Below the pieces are notes generated by a model that was not told the DNA's origin, did not search any database, and was given only the letters and a program-made list of their open reading frames with translations. From contig OW804094.1 in assembly GCA_942159475.1 (NCBI GenBank), positions 55,734,966 through 55,798,965 of the forward strand: a stretch of DNA of 64,000 nucleotides, written 5' to 3'. Below are positions 25,510 to 39,136 of the stretch, in pieces; within the stretch, counting starts at the first letter, position 1, and each line of letters begins with the position of its first letter. The translations under genes were made by a program, and so were the position numbers. The stretch comes from Sthenelais limicola. Its lineage: Eukaryota > Annelida > Polychaeta > Phyllodocida > Sigalionidae.

Positions 25510-25523
25510 CCCCCCCCCCCCCC
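25510..25523 (+). repeat. Poly(C) run
   Basis: Fourteen consecutive C in otherwise unremarkable non-coding sequence. Confidence 0.9.
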
Positions 25524-28500
25524 ATACCTTTCCACCGTGACTCCGAAATAAGATGGAACACTGTAAAAAATGTAGCTGGCAAAATCTGAACTCAAAGTCG
25601 ATAGCTTTCCGGGTCAATGTAGGGTCAGCAAATAACGCCTGTCTGATTAAAAACAACGAATGAATTGGTCTGTAACATACAATGTAGATCTTTGCAGTCA
25701 ACAAGACTGTTTGGGTGTAATAGTCTGTGCAATATCAATCAGGCACTGATTAATATTGCTTTATTGATATTCATTTACTGGTTGATATTGTTTTATATTC
25801 AAACATGTAGTATGATATGTAATCCATTCTATAGACCTTCTATTATGAAGCACTTACCTGCTAGCAACAACCAGTTGATCGAATCTTGCAAACTTTATCT
25901 TCAGCATATTATATATATTCACATTAGCAGCATGCTCTTACTGTGTAGGGCGAGGGATGGGGGCATATAGGAGGGAGAAAGGGGTTATACCTGGCCAAAT
26001 TGTCACTCAGGAATGTGGAAAGGTGATGGACGATCCCGGACTCGGGAAACACCACCTAGGGACCGTCTCACCCACGAGAGACCAGTAGCAGAGCCGGGAT
26101 TTAGGATACTGGAACCCTATAGATGTACCGAAATGTGCCTCTTTACTTTGGGCTACTGCCGCTGCTCACATTTACTAGAAAACATTTACATCTATCTTTC
26201 TTTTTTGCGCAATTTAACGGTTACTTCTTTCGCCCACGATAGCATCATCTTTTTCGAAGAACTTTCACCCCAGTGTTTTGTGTTTATATTTTAAACTATG
26301 AGATTATAGTCATTGCTCTGTTCATGTAAATCAACCATTTTCTTTAGCATTCCTCTAGAACTATTTATTTTTATTTTTTCCTTTCTATTCTTAACTATTG
26401 TAACTTGTATTTTTTTCTCCGATCCTCATCTCTTCATGGTCTTTTTCTGCTCTTTCATCTCCGCTATGGACTACTTCTCTGAAGAAGAATGCGGAAAACA
26501 TCGGTCTTGCTTTCACATCTTTGTCCTTCTCCTCATTATTATATTATCATTTTCATTCCATCATTAAGTCACTATGTGGAGCAAAAATGAAAAAAAATGC
26601 AGTTTACAGGCGAAAATGTGCCTCGATTTTGGTTATTTCTCTGTGAGGACGCTAACCCTTGGGGTAGGAGATTGAAAGGAGGTGAAAGGACCTTGAAAAA
26701 AACGCTGACTGTTAACGTTTCCCATCGTCAAGTAGAGGAAAACATTAATAGCCCAAACAAACCAATAAAATAATGATTCTAGATTTAGGTGGACAGGCGA
26801 AGAGGGATGGATTGGGAGCATTTTTATTAACTTCTTTATCTGTAGAGCTGTGATGAAATAAATATTGGTAAAAACGTGTTGGTGTAAAACAATTGCATTT
26901 TTGCTCTCAAATGTGCTATCTGAAATTTCATGATATCCTAGACTAACTAACAATTATTTGGTCCGCCATTTCAATTAGTATGACTCAACAATAATATTTC
27001 CAATTACGGAACATTATTCTGTTGTTGAGCTGGTTCTCTAGGTGGAGAAAAGTTGCGAGGTCTTCCCTACATGGTTCCCTGGCCTATTGTTTGGTTAGAA
27101 CGTAAAGATGACACCTATCAAATAATTTGTGCAGCAGCAGAAAGGGCAGAGGGAAATAAGGATAACATAAGAGGAGGGAATCGTAATTCAACCAATAAAA
27201 GATATTTTTGTGAAGATTGTAACTGTCTGTTTACCTGAATAAATTTTGTCCCCCTAAAAAAGATTAGGGTAACAGAGTCTGACAAAAAGATCAGCGTTTA
27301 AGCAAAGACCTTTAGCTGTAAACCTCTATTGGCTCTATGGGACGTTGGCTAATGAAACACATAAAAATGTAAATTGAACAAGGAAATGAATAAGTTGGAC
27401 GAATGACACCAGGAGACTTTATTATAAACTTTTAATTGGGTCGATTGTTTTCTGTAGTTAAATTATTGATATTTTTGACAGGCAATACTTGTAGAAGCGT
27501 CGATCATTTCGGAGGCAATAAGTACAGAAGATAATTATACGGCCTTGTGAATTAAATAATCTTTTTTTTCTTGTAGTATGCAGTATCTGTAACAATGTAC
27601 TGTGGTTAATCGACATGGACAACTTGATCCTCTATCAAAAGCCTGCGGTTTGTATTAAGCTATGAAGACATTCGTTTGTATATGTTGCTATATATTGTTA
27701 CCATTCCTTGGCCATGTTCCCCATGGGCCAAAGGTCAATCATATGCCATGAATATAAATGAATATTGCTGGCCAGGACACCTAGTCGCAGTAGTTATTAA
27801 AAGTTAATTCTTTTCTCTTAAAAACCCACAAAGAAGATGACCTTTTTATTAGTGTCATAACGTTTTATCTTGTTGCGTCACTGGCGACGTATATCTTTGT
27901 TGTCTAGTGTGAAGTGTGTCATGTACATGTACTTAAAACTAAGAACATGGCATACACATCTGAGCTGTAGAAAGGAAGGTTTTTACTGGACCTTTCCTTG
28001 TTGGGTGGAAATGTATGTATCTATGATACACATATGTTGTGTTAGTTGCTATATCCATTGTATTAGGAATGATATTTAGATAAGTAAGTGAACATAAATT
28101 ATAAGGTCCCTGAAAATAATTCACGCATTTGATATATATTATCACGGGAAACCTGGTGAAAAACGCTATGTAACTTTTAAATCATTTTCATGATTCATAG
28201 TACATCACAAATTACATTAGGAAATCTGAAATAATATGCAACAATTGAGAGTGCACCGTAGAAAAGATTATCGACCCAGCTGGGATTAAATGCTATATAG
28301 ATAACCATTGGCACTCACTGTGAAAGTTTCAAGAGAGAGTATAGGATTTCTATGACGAAATGAACATTTTATCCTAACTTCGACAACACTCTGTACTCAA
28401 TTATTAGACTATAGAGAGTATAGTCAAGTTCCGCTAAGGATATGCGCAAACAAGCCCATGCATTCTTGGTCTACAACCTTTAATTTATTCATGTAATTGC

Positions 28501-30727
28501 TGTAATTGATGTAAGGGTATATACCATTCCTGCCTCAGGGAGAAATGGTACTGACGGACAACTTCTACCTTAATTTTGCAATAACTGATTCCTCGTTCAA
28601 TCAAGCAATCAGTCAATATAAGCGGAAGGACAAATTGTCTATTGCTATACAGTGGCTGACCAAGAATGTACATAGCGTTGATAAATAGATATAGAAGAGA
28701 GATGTGGAAGAGATAGCAGGCCAAAAATATACTCTATAGCAAGGTTATGCCAGCTATTCGGGTTATGGGCAGCCGCAGTCTTGCCTAGGAGCTATCGTCA
28801 CAAAAGGTCACTATTTACATCTTTATGGACGGTGTATAAATCTACTTAACCCTAGGTTCCTTACAAGTAACGAGCTATTGTCTTGTAACGATGGCTATGT
28901 ATGAATGTACGTGTTTATTCAGAAAAAATATAATTATAAGGTAAATGTAAATGCGTTTTAATTAGTAGGATTGTGTTAATGATAATAATCATACTCATTT
29001 CGTGTCTCAAGTAAAATCTTTACGAGACTATAAATCAGCTCCTGATAGGCCGCATCCGTCAGTAGAAGTCATACGAATATGATATAATATATATAGCTTC
29101 AGAAAGTTGTTGATAATTATTTGAATCCAGAATCAATTTCCGGCTGCTGACGGCGTATGATTTGTGTGTATAGCGTCATAAATCCTTAATTTTTTTTGTT
29201 CGTAAATATGGCAAAGACGTCGTTTGACACGAAAGTTCAGCATTCTCCTCGTAACATGATTTTTCAATTACGAGTCTGGTGATGTGAGATATAGGTTGTG
29301 AAACGCACAATTGGTACAATATTCGCTGTGTTAGAGCCTGGTGCTTTAGATGTACATGTATATAATCTTACGGGGGCAAAGGGGGTGGGAGAGTGGGTGG
29401 AGAGAGAGAGATGAAAGCGAGCGAGTGTTAGATTCAGAAACTCTGAGAGATATGATATTGCAATGACAGGATTAATTTCTGTCGGCATGTAAAGTTGTTT
29501 ATACGTCATACGTTTGTCGAAAGGGATGGTATTTATATCTGTAAGTCGAGGCGGCGGGGATTCAAGGAATTTATTTAAGCTGCTTCCGAACTACACCGTA
29601 GAATTGTGTCTCTAATCCAGTTCTCTTTACGTTATCGATACACTTTCTGGCAAGGGATAATATGGAGTAAAAATATGCAAAACACTATGTATCCTGATTT
29701 ATAACTAAGTAAACCGAACGTGGCGGGCATAGACACAATGTGCATTATTTTGAAGCCATGTTTCATGCAGTGAAAACTTTGCTGATTGCGCAGAAGCGCG
29801 TGCGATTACAGGCGTCTAGTTCGGCATTGTTGCCCGCCTATAACAAGCATCGAAGGCTCCACTCCTCATAACTTGGTGAGTCTGTCATTGAATTATAATT
29901 AAACACGGTTCTCTCACATACCTTTTATAATAACCTAATATATCTTAAATATCCGACTTTTGAGGACATCGGATAAAGAAACGGCAACGATCGCTATACT
30001 GTATTTAAAGAATTGAAGTTTTTTTCGACAATGTGAGAAATCTATTCAGAATATATATGTAATGAGATTAAGAAATAGATGAATGTGAAGATAACAATTG
30101 TGCATGGGGCAGAAACAGAATTCATGAAGCACTCCGGAGTCTGGTGAGCAGCGTTCTATGGAGAGTATTATTGATGGCATTCTCTCCCATGTGGGAATGT
30201 TAATAATTGGGTCTATGACCTTGATAGAAGAAACACGGCTCTAGTGAGATGAAGGGGGCCATGCATTGCCGAGGTAAATAACAACGATCTTCATGCGATT
30301 AAAACAATTACCTAATTACTCAAAGTTACCATATATCTTTGGCAAGGTTATCAACCAAGGTGAGAAATGTCAGCTAGCAATGTTTTTCTCTATTTTCGTT
30401 TCTTTTCAATGTCTATTGTGCCGCAAGCTATTTTCTATTGGCCTTCACCGAAATATTTTGTGAAAAGTCTTTTCTTTTATATCTGTCCCCTGATGGTAAT
30501 GTTTATGGTCATGCATCTCAAGGACATTGCTGTGATTTCAAGTTATTACCATTCCCCTCATCACTAAACACTCAGTTAAGAAAGGCGGATTATGTGTATA
30601 ATTGGGTAGGTGTTTGATGTTTGGTGCGATTTCGAACCTGAGCAATGACAGTGCTGTGGTCAAGCCTATATATGTTTTGTCTGAGAAATTCCCCCATGAC
30701 AGCAATGAGGAATATATCTCACCTTTA

Positions 30728-30764
30728 GCTCCTCCTCCTCCTCCTCCTCCTCCTCCTCCTCCTC
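30728..30764 (+). repeat. (CCT)n trinucleotide microsatellite
   Basis: About twelve uninterrupted cct units. A frame through it would give a proline or other homopeptide, but the flanks show no coding character. Confidence 0.95.
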
Positions 30765-30950
30765 ACCTGTTGGCCTTCTTCATACTCACATCACAGAACC
30801 TTAGTGCTTCGCTTTCCCCTCTTTCTTTTTAGTTTTAATTTAATTTTCTCTTTGCTACTTGGTTTTGATTTTTTCCTTTTATGTCTTACCGCCGATTCAT
30901 TGTTTGTTTTCACCCCAGTGCTTCTATATTCCTGTGATTTCTGCTATTTT

Positions 30951-30982
30951 CATATATATATATATATAATATATATATATAT
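30951..30982. repeat. (TA)n microsatellite
   Basis: Two blocks of alternating TA joined by one phase shift. Confidence 0.9.
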
Positions 30983-32756
30983 GTACTGTTTGCGAGACCC
31001 TCTATTTTTATACAGCAACAACAACAATTTTAGTTTCCCATACAATATTACATCAGTGATCCCACTTGTAGAAAACAAATAAAACCCTTGGGGTAAACCG
31101 AACTGGTTTAATTTTGTACCAAATACCAAATTGGTTTCGATGTGTTCCCTCAAGGGAAATGAATAGCACCGTATATTTGTCGACCTGCGCTCTTTGTCTT
31201 CTTCAAACTTATAACAAACATCTGGACACGGTGAAAGGAACTGGGGAAGAGGGTAGCTCTGGGCGGGGGTAGTGGGAAAGAGACACTCATAAGAACAAGA
31301 ACATGCCGATTTGGAATAGAATATGTGGATAGAGGGGGTGGGAGGGGGTGGGGGGTCCAAAGGCATGAAAGACCAAAGAGTGAAGTATAAACATCAGATG
31401 ACAAATGACGAAATGACAACGATTTCGGTTTCCAATATAATACGAAACATTCTTTATTTGTCAGCGAGAAATTGTACATGAAATACGCTCGGTATGTTAA
31501 TATAATACACATGTTGATTTCTGAGCCAGCTATGTCCATACTAAACACAGATTTTATTTCTTCAACAGAAAACTAGATCTATAATAAACCACAGGCATAG
31601 CACGTTGAAAATATGGCCTTGGTTATAGGGCTATATAGTGTTCCAAAGCGTATTGGACAAAGCGATGGACTTGATATACATACATGAAATATGTGTTTCC
31701 AATGTGGTATGTACATTATACAATTGCAACAATAATCATCGATCCTGTGGATCAATAGTTATATTATGTAAACTTCGTATTGTCAAGCAGTAAGATGACT
31801 AAAATATATTTCTGTAAAGTCACTTTAATTATATCGATAGATATTCCAGCAAGTAGTCGCTCCATATTTAGAGGCCATGCTGGAAAAAATGCCAGGGCAT
31901 TGGTGTGGGCGATGTGCGCCGATTATGAGAGCCAAAGGAAACAAATTATCAGAGGAGAAAAATGAGAAAAAGAATAATCTCGTGCCTGTTTGGTGAGACT
32001 AGGTGGCGCTGTTGTTGCCTCGTAAAAGTCACTGCAAGGGCACCATTAGATACAGATCATTCATTTATTCCAAATAGTGCCCAATATTCAATGCACGGAT
32101 ATTTCGCAATAGATTGGGGGTGATCTTTCTACAATAAGTGGGACCTTAAATATTCACAACTCAAAAGAGTTGTTTTACAAATATAAAGCTATTACAACAA
32201 AATTAAAGCTGTTATGAAGGACACTTTAAATCAAACAATTAAACATACTACTTATAACTCTAAAAATGAAATTCCAATGTTGTTGGACCCTTATATTTGG
32301 TACCGTGTATAAGCTGGTTGCAACCCAACACAAATGGTAGTATTTTGCCACAGTAGTACTATCTTGGTTTTTTGGCTTGGCCAATATCAACAAATTGGCG
32401 CTGTAGGCTGTTTTCTTGGCATGCCCTGGCCTTCAACTAGTCACTCCGGCACCTGTCGAAATCAGAGATCACAAGTCGGAACTGAGCATTATGCTTTTAC
32501 GCTTATCTTTCTCTTGGGCGTTGATTGGCTTCAGAAGCATACTATTCACCAAAAGAAAAAACGAAGCGAATGATTCAAGATAATTCATCAGATATTATAT
32601 TTGGAACTCTGCTGCTGGACTCGTGCATACTAGCTACACACACTGATATACACAAGTATTCACAAGTATGATGTATAGTATTTGCATATATGTTAGGATG
32701 AATGACTGACATGTACCAGCAGATGAGGAATGGGGACATTAATCCGTTCAGTCTCT

Positions 32757-33341
32757 GCCTGGGTTCCACTGCCACGCTACTTCTCCCGCTACTACTCCCG
32801 TATCTTTGGTCCCGCTACTTTAGCAGTAACAGTAAAAGCTGGGTTCCACTGGCCGGCTACTACTCCCGCTACTTTGACAGTCTATTGAGTGTCTATTCAG
32901 CAAGCAGCTGAAAGTAATTGGAATAGGTGCCATTGGGACGTTACTTCTACCGCTACTTCTACCGCTTCTCAGAAATGTGAGCAGATGACATTCTATTTTC
33001 ACATGAAAATGGATGCATCAAGTAACGTGAGGGGTAATGTAGAGTAGTGCCGTTAGACATCAAACATGTTTGATAGTAGCAGGAGCACTCTACGCTTCTA
33101 AAATCGCGAAAAGAAGCGGGAAGTAACTTGGCTATGTAGCGGGAGCCAATAGCACCCGTCCCCGTTACACCCTGTTACAGCTCCCACTTCTTTAATCAAG
33201 AAGTGGGAGCAGTAGCGGGAGAAGTAGTGGGAGAAATAGCGGGGCAGTGGAATCCAGGCTTAAGTAGCTGTTTCAAATCAAACATGTTTGAATCGAAGGA
33301 GGAGTAGCGGGAGAAGTAGTGTGGCAGTGGAACCCGGGCTT
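32757..33341. mobile_element. Relic MITE split by a nested related element
   Basis: The left end at about 32758 (tgggttccactgccacgcta) and the right end at about 33300-33341 (reverse: gggttccactgccacactac) share ccactgccacRctacttctc, which sets them apart from the inner element's ends. They therefore pair as the outer copy of the same MITE family, with the inner element at 32836-33260 inserted in it. After removing the insert only about 160 bases remain. No coding capacity. Confidence 0.55.
32836..33260. mobile_element. Inner MITE copy (about 425 bp), family gctgggttccactg
   Basis: The left end aagctgggttccactggccg (32836) is matched by an inverted right end at about 33207-33260. Internal sequence, including gaataggtgc, a tcagaaatgt.agcaga segment, tttcacat and a terminal-proximal cccacttctttaatcaagaagtggg-like hairpin near 33183-33207, is shared in the same order with the copy at 33346-33680. 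It carries about 90 extra bases including the palindrome tcaaacatgtttga near 33060. Confidence 0.65.
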
Positions 33342-33345
33342 TAAA

Positions 33346-33680
33346 CGCTGGGTTCCACTGGCCGGCTACTACTCCCGCTACTCCTTCCGTTTCTTGACAG
33401 CCTATTGCTCCGACGGGAACAAGCAACTGAAGGTATACCGGAATAGGTGCTATTGCCCGCTACTTCCACCGCTACTTCTAACGCTACTTCTAACGCTACT
33501 CAGAAATGTAAGCAGACAACATTTTATTTTCACATAGAAATGAACGCATCAAGTACCAAGGCTTTGTAGCGGGACCAATAGCACCCTTCCCTGTTACTCT
33601 CCTGCTATTGCTCCCACTTCTTTCATCAAGAAGCAGGAGCAGTAGCCGGGAGAAGTAGCCGGCCAGTGGAACCCAGCTTT
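33346..33680. mobile_element. Second MITE copy (about 335 bp) of the same family
   Basis: Ends at 33346 (cgctgggttccactggccgg) and 33680 (reverse: agctgggttccactggccgg) are inverted copies over about 30 bases. Its interior aligns with the element at 32836-33260. The ttaa next to both ends (ctttaaac on the left, tttaagg on the right) could be a target duplication, but borders differ by a base or two between copies. It sits directly beside the nested pair, so three insertions of one family cluster in under 1 kb. Confidence 0.7.
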
Positions 33681-33861
33681 AAGGTGGTTATGGCCCTACC
33701 GTAGAGACTAGGTAGACACTAAAACATAATAATATTCATGAAGCACATGACAAGGGGTTTGATTGAGTTGTCCTGGTGGTTATAAATATGTTTGTAGATG
33801 GGATTCTCACAAGTTCATGTATTATACATATATATTGATGATAGTAATGCATTGAGCCCTA

Positions 33862-33957
33862 CACTCTATACGCGTCTTGTAGGCAGCGGCTTTCCATAGG
33901 GTTAAACGTAGCGGGCTTTGATGGTTACTGCCTACAGGACGCGTATACTATAGAGTG
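33862..33957. mobile_element. 96-bp TA-flanked hairpin element (mariner-like MITE)
   Basis: The left arm 33862-33886 (cactctatacgcgtcttgta..) and right arm 33928-33957 are inverted copies differing by one substitution and a 5-base insertion. The arms are followed on each side by TA (33860-33861 and 33958-33959), as expected for Tc1/mariner-type insertion. The internal loop is about 41 bases. No coding capacity. Confidence 0.6.
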
Positions 33958-35934
33958 TATACATGTAAGTATGTGCGCTTATTGTGTTGCACCTACTGGA
34001 CCTCAAAGAATGGCAATAATGGTTGTGATCTCTATATCACACAGAAGCAACCATATGTGGAATGCTGTATCTATGAATAAAACTACAGATCGTGATCATA
34101 AAGTAGTCAGTTTTCCTCCTAATGTGTACTATCCAAACAAATCTTACTGTCTTTTCAAATCGGTGCTGCCATTGGACTTTTTAAGCAACCAATCAAGATT
34201 AGAATGGTTTTATAGTCAGATCAAAGTTTCCAAATATATCCAACAGACTCTTTTTCTCTCACCTCTTTTACTATAGAAGTAAACATATAGAAACAATTCA
34301 ATAGTAACTGAATGCAGTCTTAGAACTGACCAATAAAACTCATAGCATGATACATTACTGATATCATAAACACTAGTTAATGCAAGTAATTTATACATTT
34401 TACTGGCAGTTATTATGGCACAAAGGCGGCGGTACAATCCATGTGGCAAATTAGCCATGATTATCTGTTATGAGAGAAGCAATTTGTGGCCTAATGATTA
34501 CATCAGTGTTAACAGTATTTATCCTTAAGGGGAGCGTATTGGTCTTGCGTCGGGGAATTAACCTTTTTCTCCGAATTTATTATGCCTAGGGGCCTGCCCT
34601 CGCGCACAGGAATCATTAAGCTCCATTTATACCGCATTTAGCTGTATATGGTTGACTGGTAGTTTATTTAGTGGGTTATATACCTCTGGGACGTGGACAT
34701 TTCTAGACCTCCTGTGCACTTTTGCCCATGTTCATTCTCATGCATACTATAACAATACCATTCTATTAGAATATAAACACGCGTACCCATAATTTCATTA
34801 AAGAGAATGATTATTTAAACCCCCAATACAAAGGAAGGCCAATTGTTATTTTAGTGCGTAATAACACTTAAGTGGCCATGTCATCTAATTAACACTTTTT
34901 GTTTTGTTTTTACAAATCTTTTTATTACGTATTATCCTGCCCTCTTGGCTCATACAATGCTAAGACATGGGGAAAATAGACATTGTTAATACAAATGAGA
35001 ATGCAAATTCGATGACTCCAGTGCCATCTCGGGTTAATCATTTTATTATATAGGCAAATAGTAAGAATCAACCTGACTATCCATGAACGTGGTAATGTTG
35101 ATGTGCAATGTGTTGCTATACATTATTGAACAAGGCGAACTATCCTACCATTGAGGGTGTACATGGAGAAACATAGGAGGAAAAGATCCAGTGTGCACCG
35201 TCCGACCGCTTGACCTCAAGAGAGCTACCGAGATTTTTACTTGATAGACTCTGGGGGACTAATTAACACTTACATAAGAGATGCTTACTTAGAACAACCC
35301 TACCACCCTCTACTAAATGATTCATTATTAATTCACAGATTAAATCATCATTTTGAATTATTTGTTCCTATGAAATTAGACACATTGATAGTGTTATGAT
35401 AGCGCAGCAAACATGTCGATGTAACATCAATTAAAAAAAATGATATCCACTTTCGTCTTGTATTTTCCCAACTTATTCCATGTTCCAATGCTCCCCTTTC
35501 CTTCTATCTTCACGCACGGCAACTGTACCGCCAAATCTCTCCATTGCCGCAGTAAAGACGTCACTGGATACTTGGAATAGTTTGCGAGCTATGAGTGCAG
35601 GCTTTTCTCTGGTGTCTGCCACTTTATATGCTCATGATATACCTGTCCAATGCACGGGCAAACAAGGCATAACCTCGACACTACCTACCAGAAGGGCAAT
35701 CACTAAACTCACCTCTATATTTTTTATTTACCTCGGCACGCTCTGTATAGTTCTTCTTAATAAGGTTTTTTTTTTAAAAAAAAAACAACCCAAACAAACA
35801 AATCCATCTAGTTTATTTCTCTTGCATTGTGACCCCGGAGCATCAACGCATCACATGCGGAGAGATAACCTGAACTTATGATGATAGGTAGATATACTAT
35901 GCATTTTGGAGACCTTTCCCTCGCTTACACACAC

Positions 35935-35938
<4 letters not shown>

Positions 35939-36008
<70 letters not shown>
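35939..36008. repeat. (TA)n microsatellite, about 70 bp
   Basis: About 35 uninterrupted TA units, the longest simple repeat in the window. Expected to be length-polymorphic and to extrude a cruciform. Confidence 0.97.
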
Positions 36009-36012
<4 letters not shown>

Positions 36013-36233
36013 AAAGGGAAGCGTGCAAGACATAGAGATTTATACAATGGTATGTAGTTGGTGTTGACTTGCCATTCACATACAAACATGAAGTGCTTTT
36101 AGAAAGATTTGACTCTGCTCCTGTATTCGCATTAAGGCATTCCTCGCCAGCATATCCCTGGCGTTCTTGACCAAAAGTCCTAAATTCCAGTCACGGATAG
36201 ACCCAAACGCTCACCTGCGTTCCTCCGCTGCTT

Positions 36234-36234
<1 letters not shown>

Positions 36235-36266
<32 letters not shown>

Positions 36267-36267
36267 A
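36235..36267 (+). repeat. (TATC)n tetranucleotide microsatellite
   Basis: About eight uninterrupted tatc units followed closely by TA-rich sequence. Confidence 0.95.
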
Positions 36268-36478
36268 CTAGGCCTATATATTATATATATAATATATATT
36301 ATACATATTATATTCATATATTTATGTATGTATAACATACAATGCAATTATATTTACGCTATACATACGTGCTTCATCTCTATGTACACAGTTAATTTCA
36401 AATAGATAGTAGATGTATTGGAAACTTGGAATGTCCGCTACCACTAGGAACAACTGAGAGTCATCGTTATTATTCATT

Positions 36479-36506
36479 TTTAGATTGATGTTATCATCAA
36501 TCTAAA
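36479..36506. repeat. Perfect 12-bp hairpin
   Basis: tttagattgatg and its exact reverse complement are separated by only ttat. It could be a MITE remnant or a structured regulatory site; flanks show no target duplication. Confidence 0.8.
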
Positions 36507-39112
36507 TGGATTGGGGTGAGATCTGTCAATCATTGATAGCATCTTGGCTCCTCCCATCCTGGATATCAGTGTGAAGAATCTGTTGATTCTGATATCAGCA
36601 GATGGGATCAGAATCATGCTGGTAATGGCTGGGAGGGGGAGGGGATGGCGTTTAGGTGTGAATTAAAGGGTAGACCATGTGTGAATTAAAGTGGCAAGTT
36701 GCGAAATAAGATGCCTCATATGCAAAGGTGTTAAAGGGACCAACAGAATCACATGGAATGACCAGTCATATATGGGATAGGGATTTCATGTTTTCTGTCT
36801 CCACTTCCTCTCCCTCCTACTATCCCTCCCTCTCGAACTTTACATTTAACTGACATCAATCTCCGTTTCCCTTGGAAACGCAATCTTCTACATGAACCGG
36901 AAATAATTAAATAAATGTAAACTGATCACTGTTAACTATTTCTTGTTTATTTCAAACATTACTATTTCTTGGCCTGTCCTGAAATAAAAATACACATAGC
37001 ATACTAGCCTTTATCCTAATATTCTGAGTGTAAGGATTTGGAGTTTGATTCTCCATGTTGAAACACCAACATATTAATCAAACACTCCTTGTCCCCAGTT
37101 TCACCCCCACCCCCTTGTTTCTTACAGTGACATAGGCACCCTCTGCAGACAAATCTTACTCACACTTCAAGAGACATAAATTAGATTAGGCCTGCCAAGA
37201 TATATTCCTTTCTTAGATCTGATGGTTCGTTTATGGAAACATCCATAATATGTCTCTTTTACTATAAATGTCTCATCCCTGGACCCCTGCTGACCTGAAG
37301 CCCCTCACAGGAGGACCAGAAAAATGATTTGCTGAGTGCCTGATTTGGTAGCAACAGGAATCAATTGCAAGTCAAGTTTTAATTTCTAGGTACTCAAAAG
37401 TATTACGAGTAACTGGGGAACTCGCTGACTAAAAAGTATTTTTCATCACACAGTTAATCGCCGATAACCAAGTTAAATCATACTGGAATGTTTAGATTAC
37501 ATTACTGTCGTTCACACTTTCTGCGACACGCCAAATCCCGTGAATATCCTTAATATTGCAGACGAGGTGTTAAATCATCCGCTAATCAGCTCGCAGAGGC
37601 GATATATCAGATTAGAAGATTGTTTTCTAAGACAATTGGGGAAATATCTTTAAAATTGAAAGAAAACTGTGCCCAAAAGTACTGGGCCTATAATAATTTA
37701 CGTTTCTTATGAAATTACATGGCCTTTTTAGACGAGACTATACGTGTGTAGCTTTTTTTCCAACCTTGGTATACAGCCACAATCCTCTAGGCCTTAGTGT
37801 TTAATCAGCCCTCAATTGGAATTCCGTGGACATCCTCAAGTTGCTCAAAAGTCTACCAGTCCGCAATCTATTTACCAACTGACAGGAGGTTTGCTGCTTA
37901 CATTACCTTTCATCATCTTTTGACAGATTTGCCGGTCCAGAAGAGCTTCAAATTCTTGAGGGGGGAGGCAATGAGAACATAGAAAGGGGGAAAAGTCTTT
38001 TGGTTGTGGGTACTTACACACATTTAACTTTCTTACAAGGAAATTTCATTGTATACAATTGGCATTCACAAAATGGGTAAAGTCCCAGACAAATTCTACG
38101 CATTAATAGGAAGATAACATTTGAATGACATTCTCTGTGACCTCCCAGGCCGACCCGAGAGGGGAGGTAGAGACATTCTGATTGGTTTTCTCCATTTCCC
38201 ATTGCGCCCCACACCAAGCACTCTTGCCCCAGCATGAAGAAACTGTTTTCCCGACGTCAAAACTTCCATTTGCCCTCCCCACCCGCAAGATCAGCTTTCC
38301 TGTTTCTTTTCACCGGTAATTGATTGTAAAAATAATAAAGATTCATCTCTCTCAGGTTTCGCTGCGCTTTTATTCAAACTGGCGATGCATTTTATATGAG
38401 TAAATGAGAAACCACCTCATGTGTAGGTGTAAAGAAGTGAAAAGTAATTGGGCTGAAAGATAACACTCCTGGCAACTTACTCTGTGTTTCAAAACGCAGA
38501 TAAAGAAGGCTCCCTGATGGCCCCTCCCAGTTAATTTTAACGCTTTCAGCATTCCATCTGGTTCCACGCAATAATTTGAGGCACTGTGAAGAAACTAACA
38601 TTGAAATGGAACAACAGAACATTTATTTCTCCAGGCAGTGTAAGGCAGTGTAAGTTTCCATGGGCATTAGTGAAATTACTTTGGGTGAGACATGGATGAG
38701 ATTTATTTTTTTCATCATAGATTATAAAAGCATTTCTTAGAGATCTGAAAGATTGAAGAACTAGTTACAAGTCAGACAAGGTTTAAAGGGGCAAGCATGA
38801 ACATGTGTCCCATTGCTGTCATTGTCGCATCCTCTGACAGTTGTACCGATGCTCTACGGGCTATTTTTAGCTTCTGTCGTCCCCCAAAATCAGCACTTTA
38901 TCGAATATAACCTCTAAATAGATACAAGATGGTGTAAGGGCATGAACAGAAGGATAACAACCCGAGATTCGCGAGGCCTCTAAGACATTCCGACCATTCC
39001 CTTTGTAGTAGATTGCATGTGCCACGATCTTCACATCTTTCTGTTGGTCGTTATTTTAAGGACATCTTTACACGCTTTCGTACTTCCCCGCTCAGGCTTC
39101 TCCAATAATCCG

Positions 39113-39136
39113 CCCCCCCCCCCCACCCCCCGCCCC
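39113..39136 (+). repeat. C-rich run
   Basis: Twelve consecutive C followed by two further short C blocks. Confidence 0.85.

Larger units (their letters stand above)
23854..32756. other. Long gene-poor stretch with simple repeats
   Basis: No exon could be supported. Visible content is pyrimidine-rich tracts (24460-24690), a C14 run at 25510-25523, a (CCT)n array at 30728-30764 and TA repeats at 30951-30982. A segment near 27023-27080 has an acceptor-like ttctctag but its downstream frame soon stops. The remaining frames are short and A+T driven. Confidence 0.5.

Noticed and set aside
30950..31548. Overlapping minus-strand frames of over 130 codons
   Set aside because: They are rich in Pro/Ser and Tyr/Ile from G-rich and TA-repeat sequence; no domain or splice support.
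33971..34276. Frame with C-L-F ... W-F resembling the last FGF exon
   Set aside because: No acceptor leaves it in phase 0 after 20237, the conserved Glu after C-x-F is absent and the spacing to the aromatic pair is too short.
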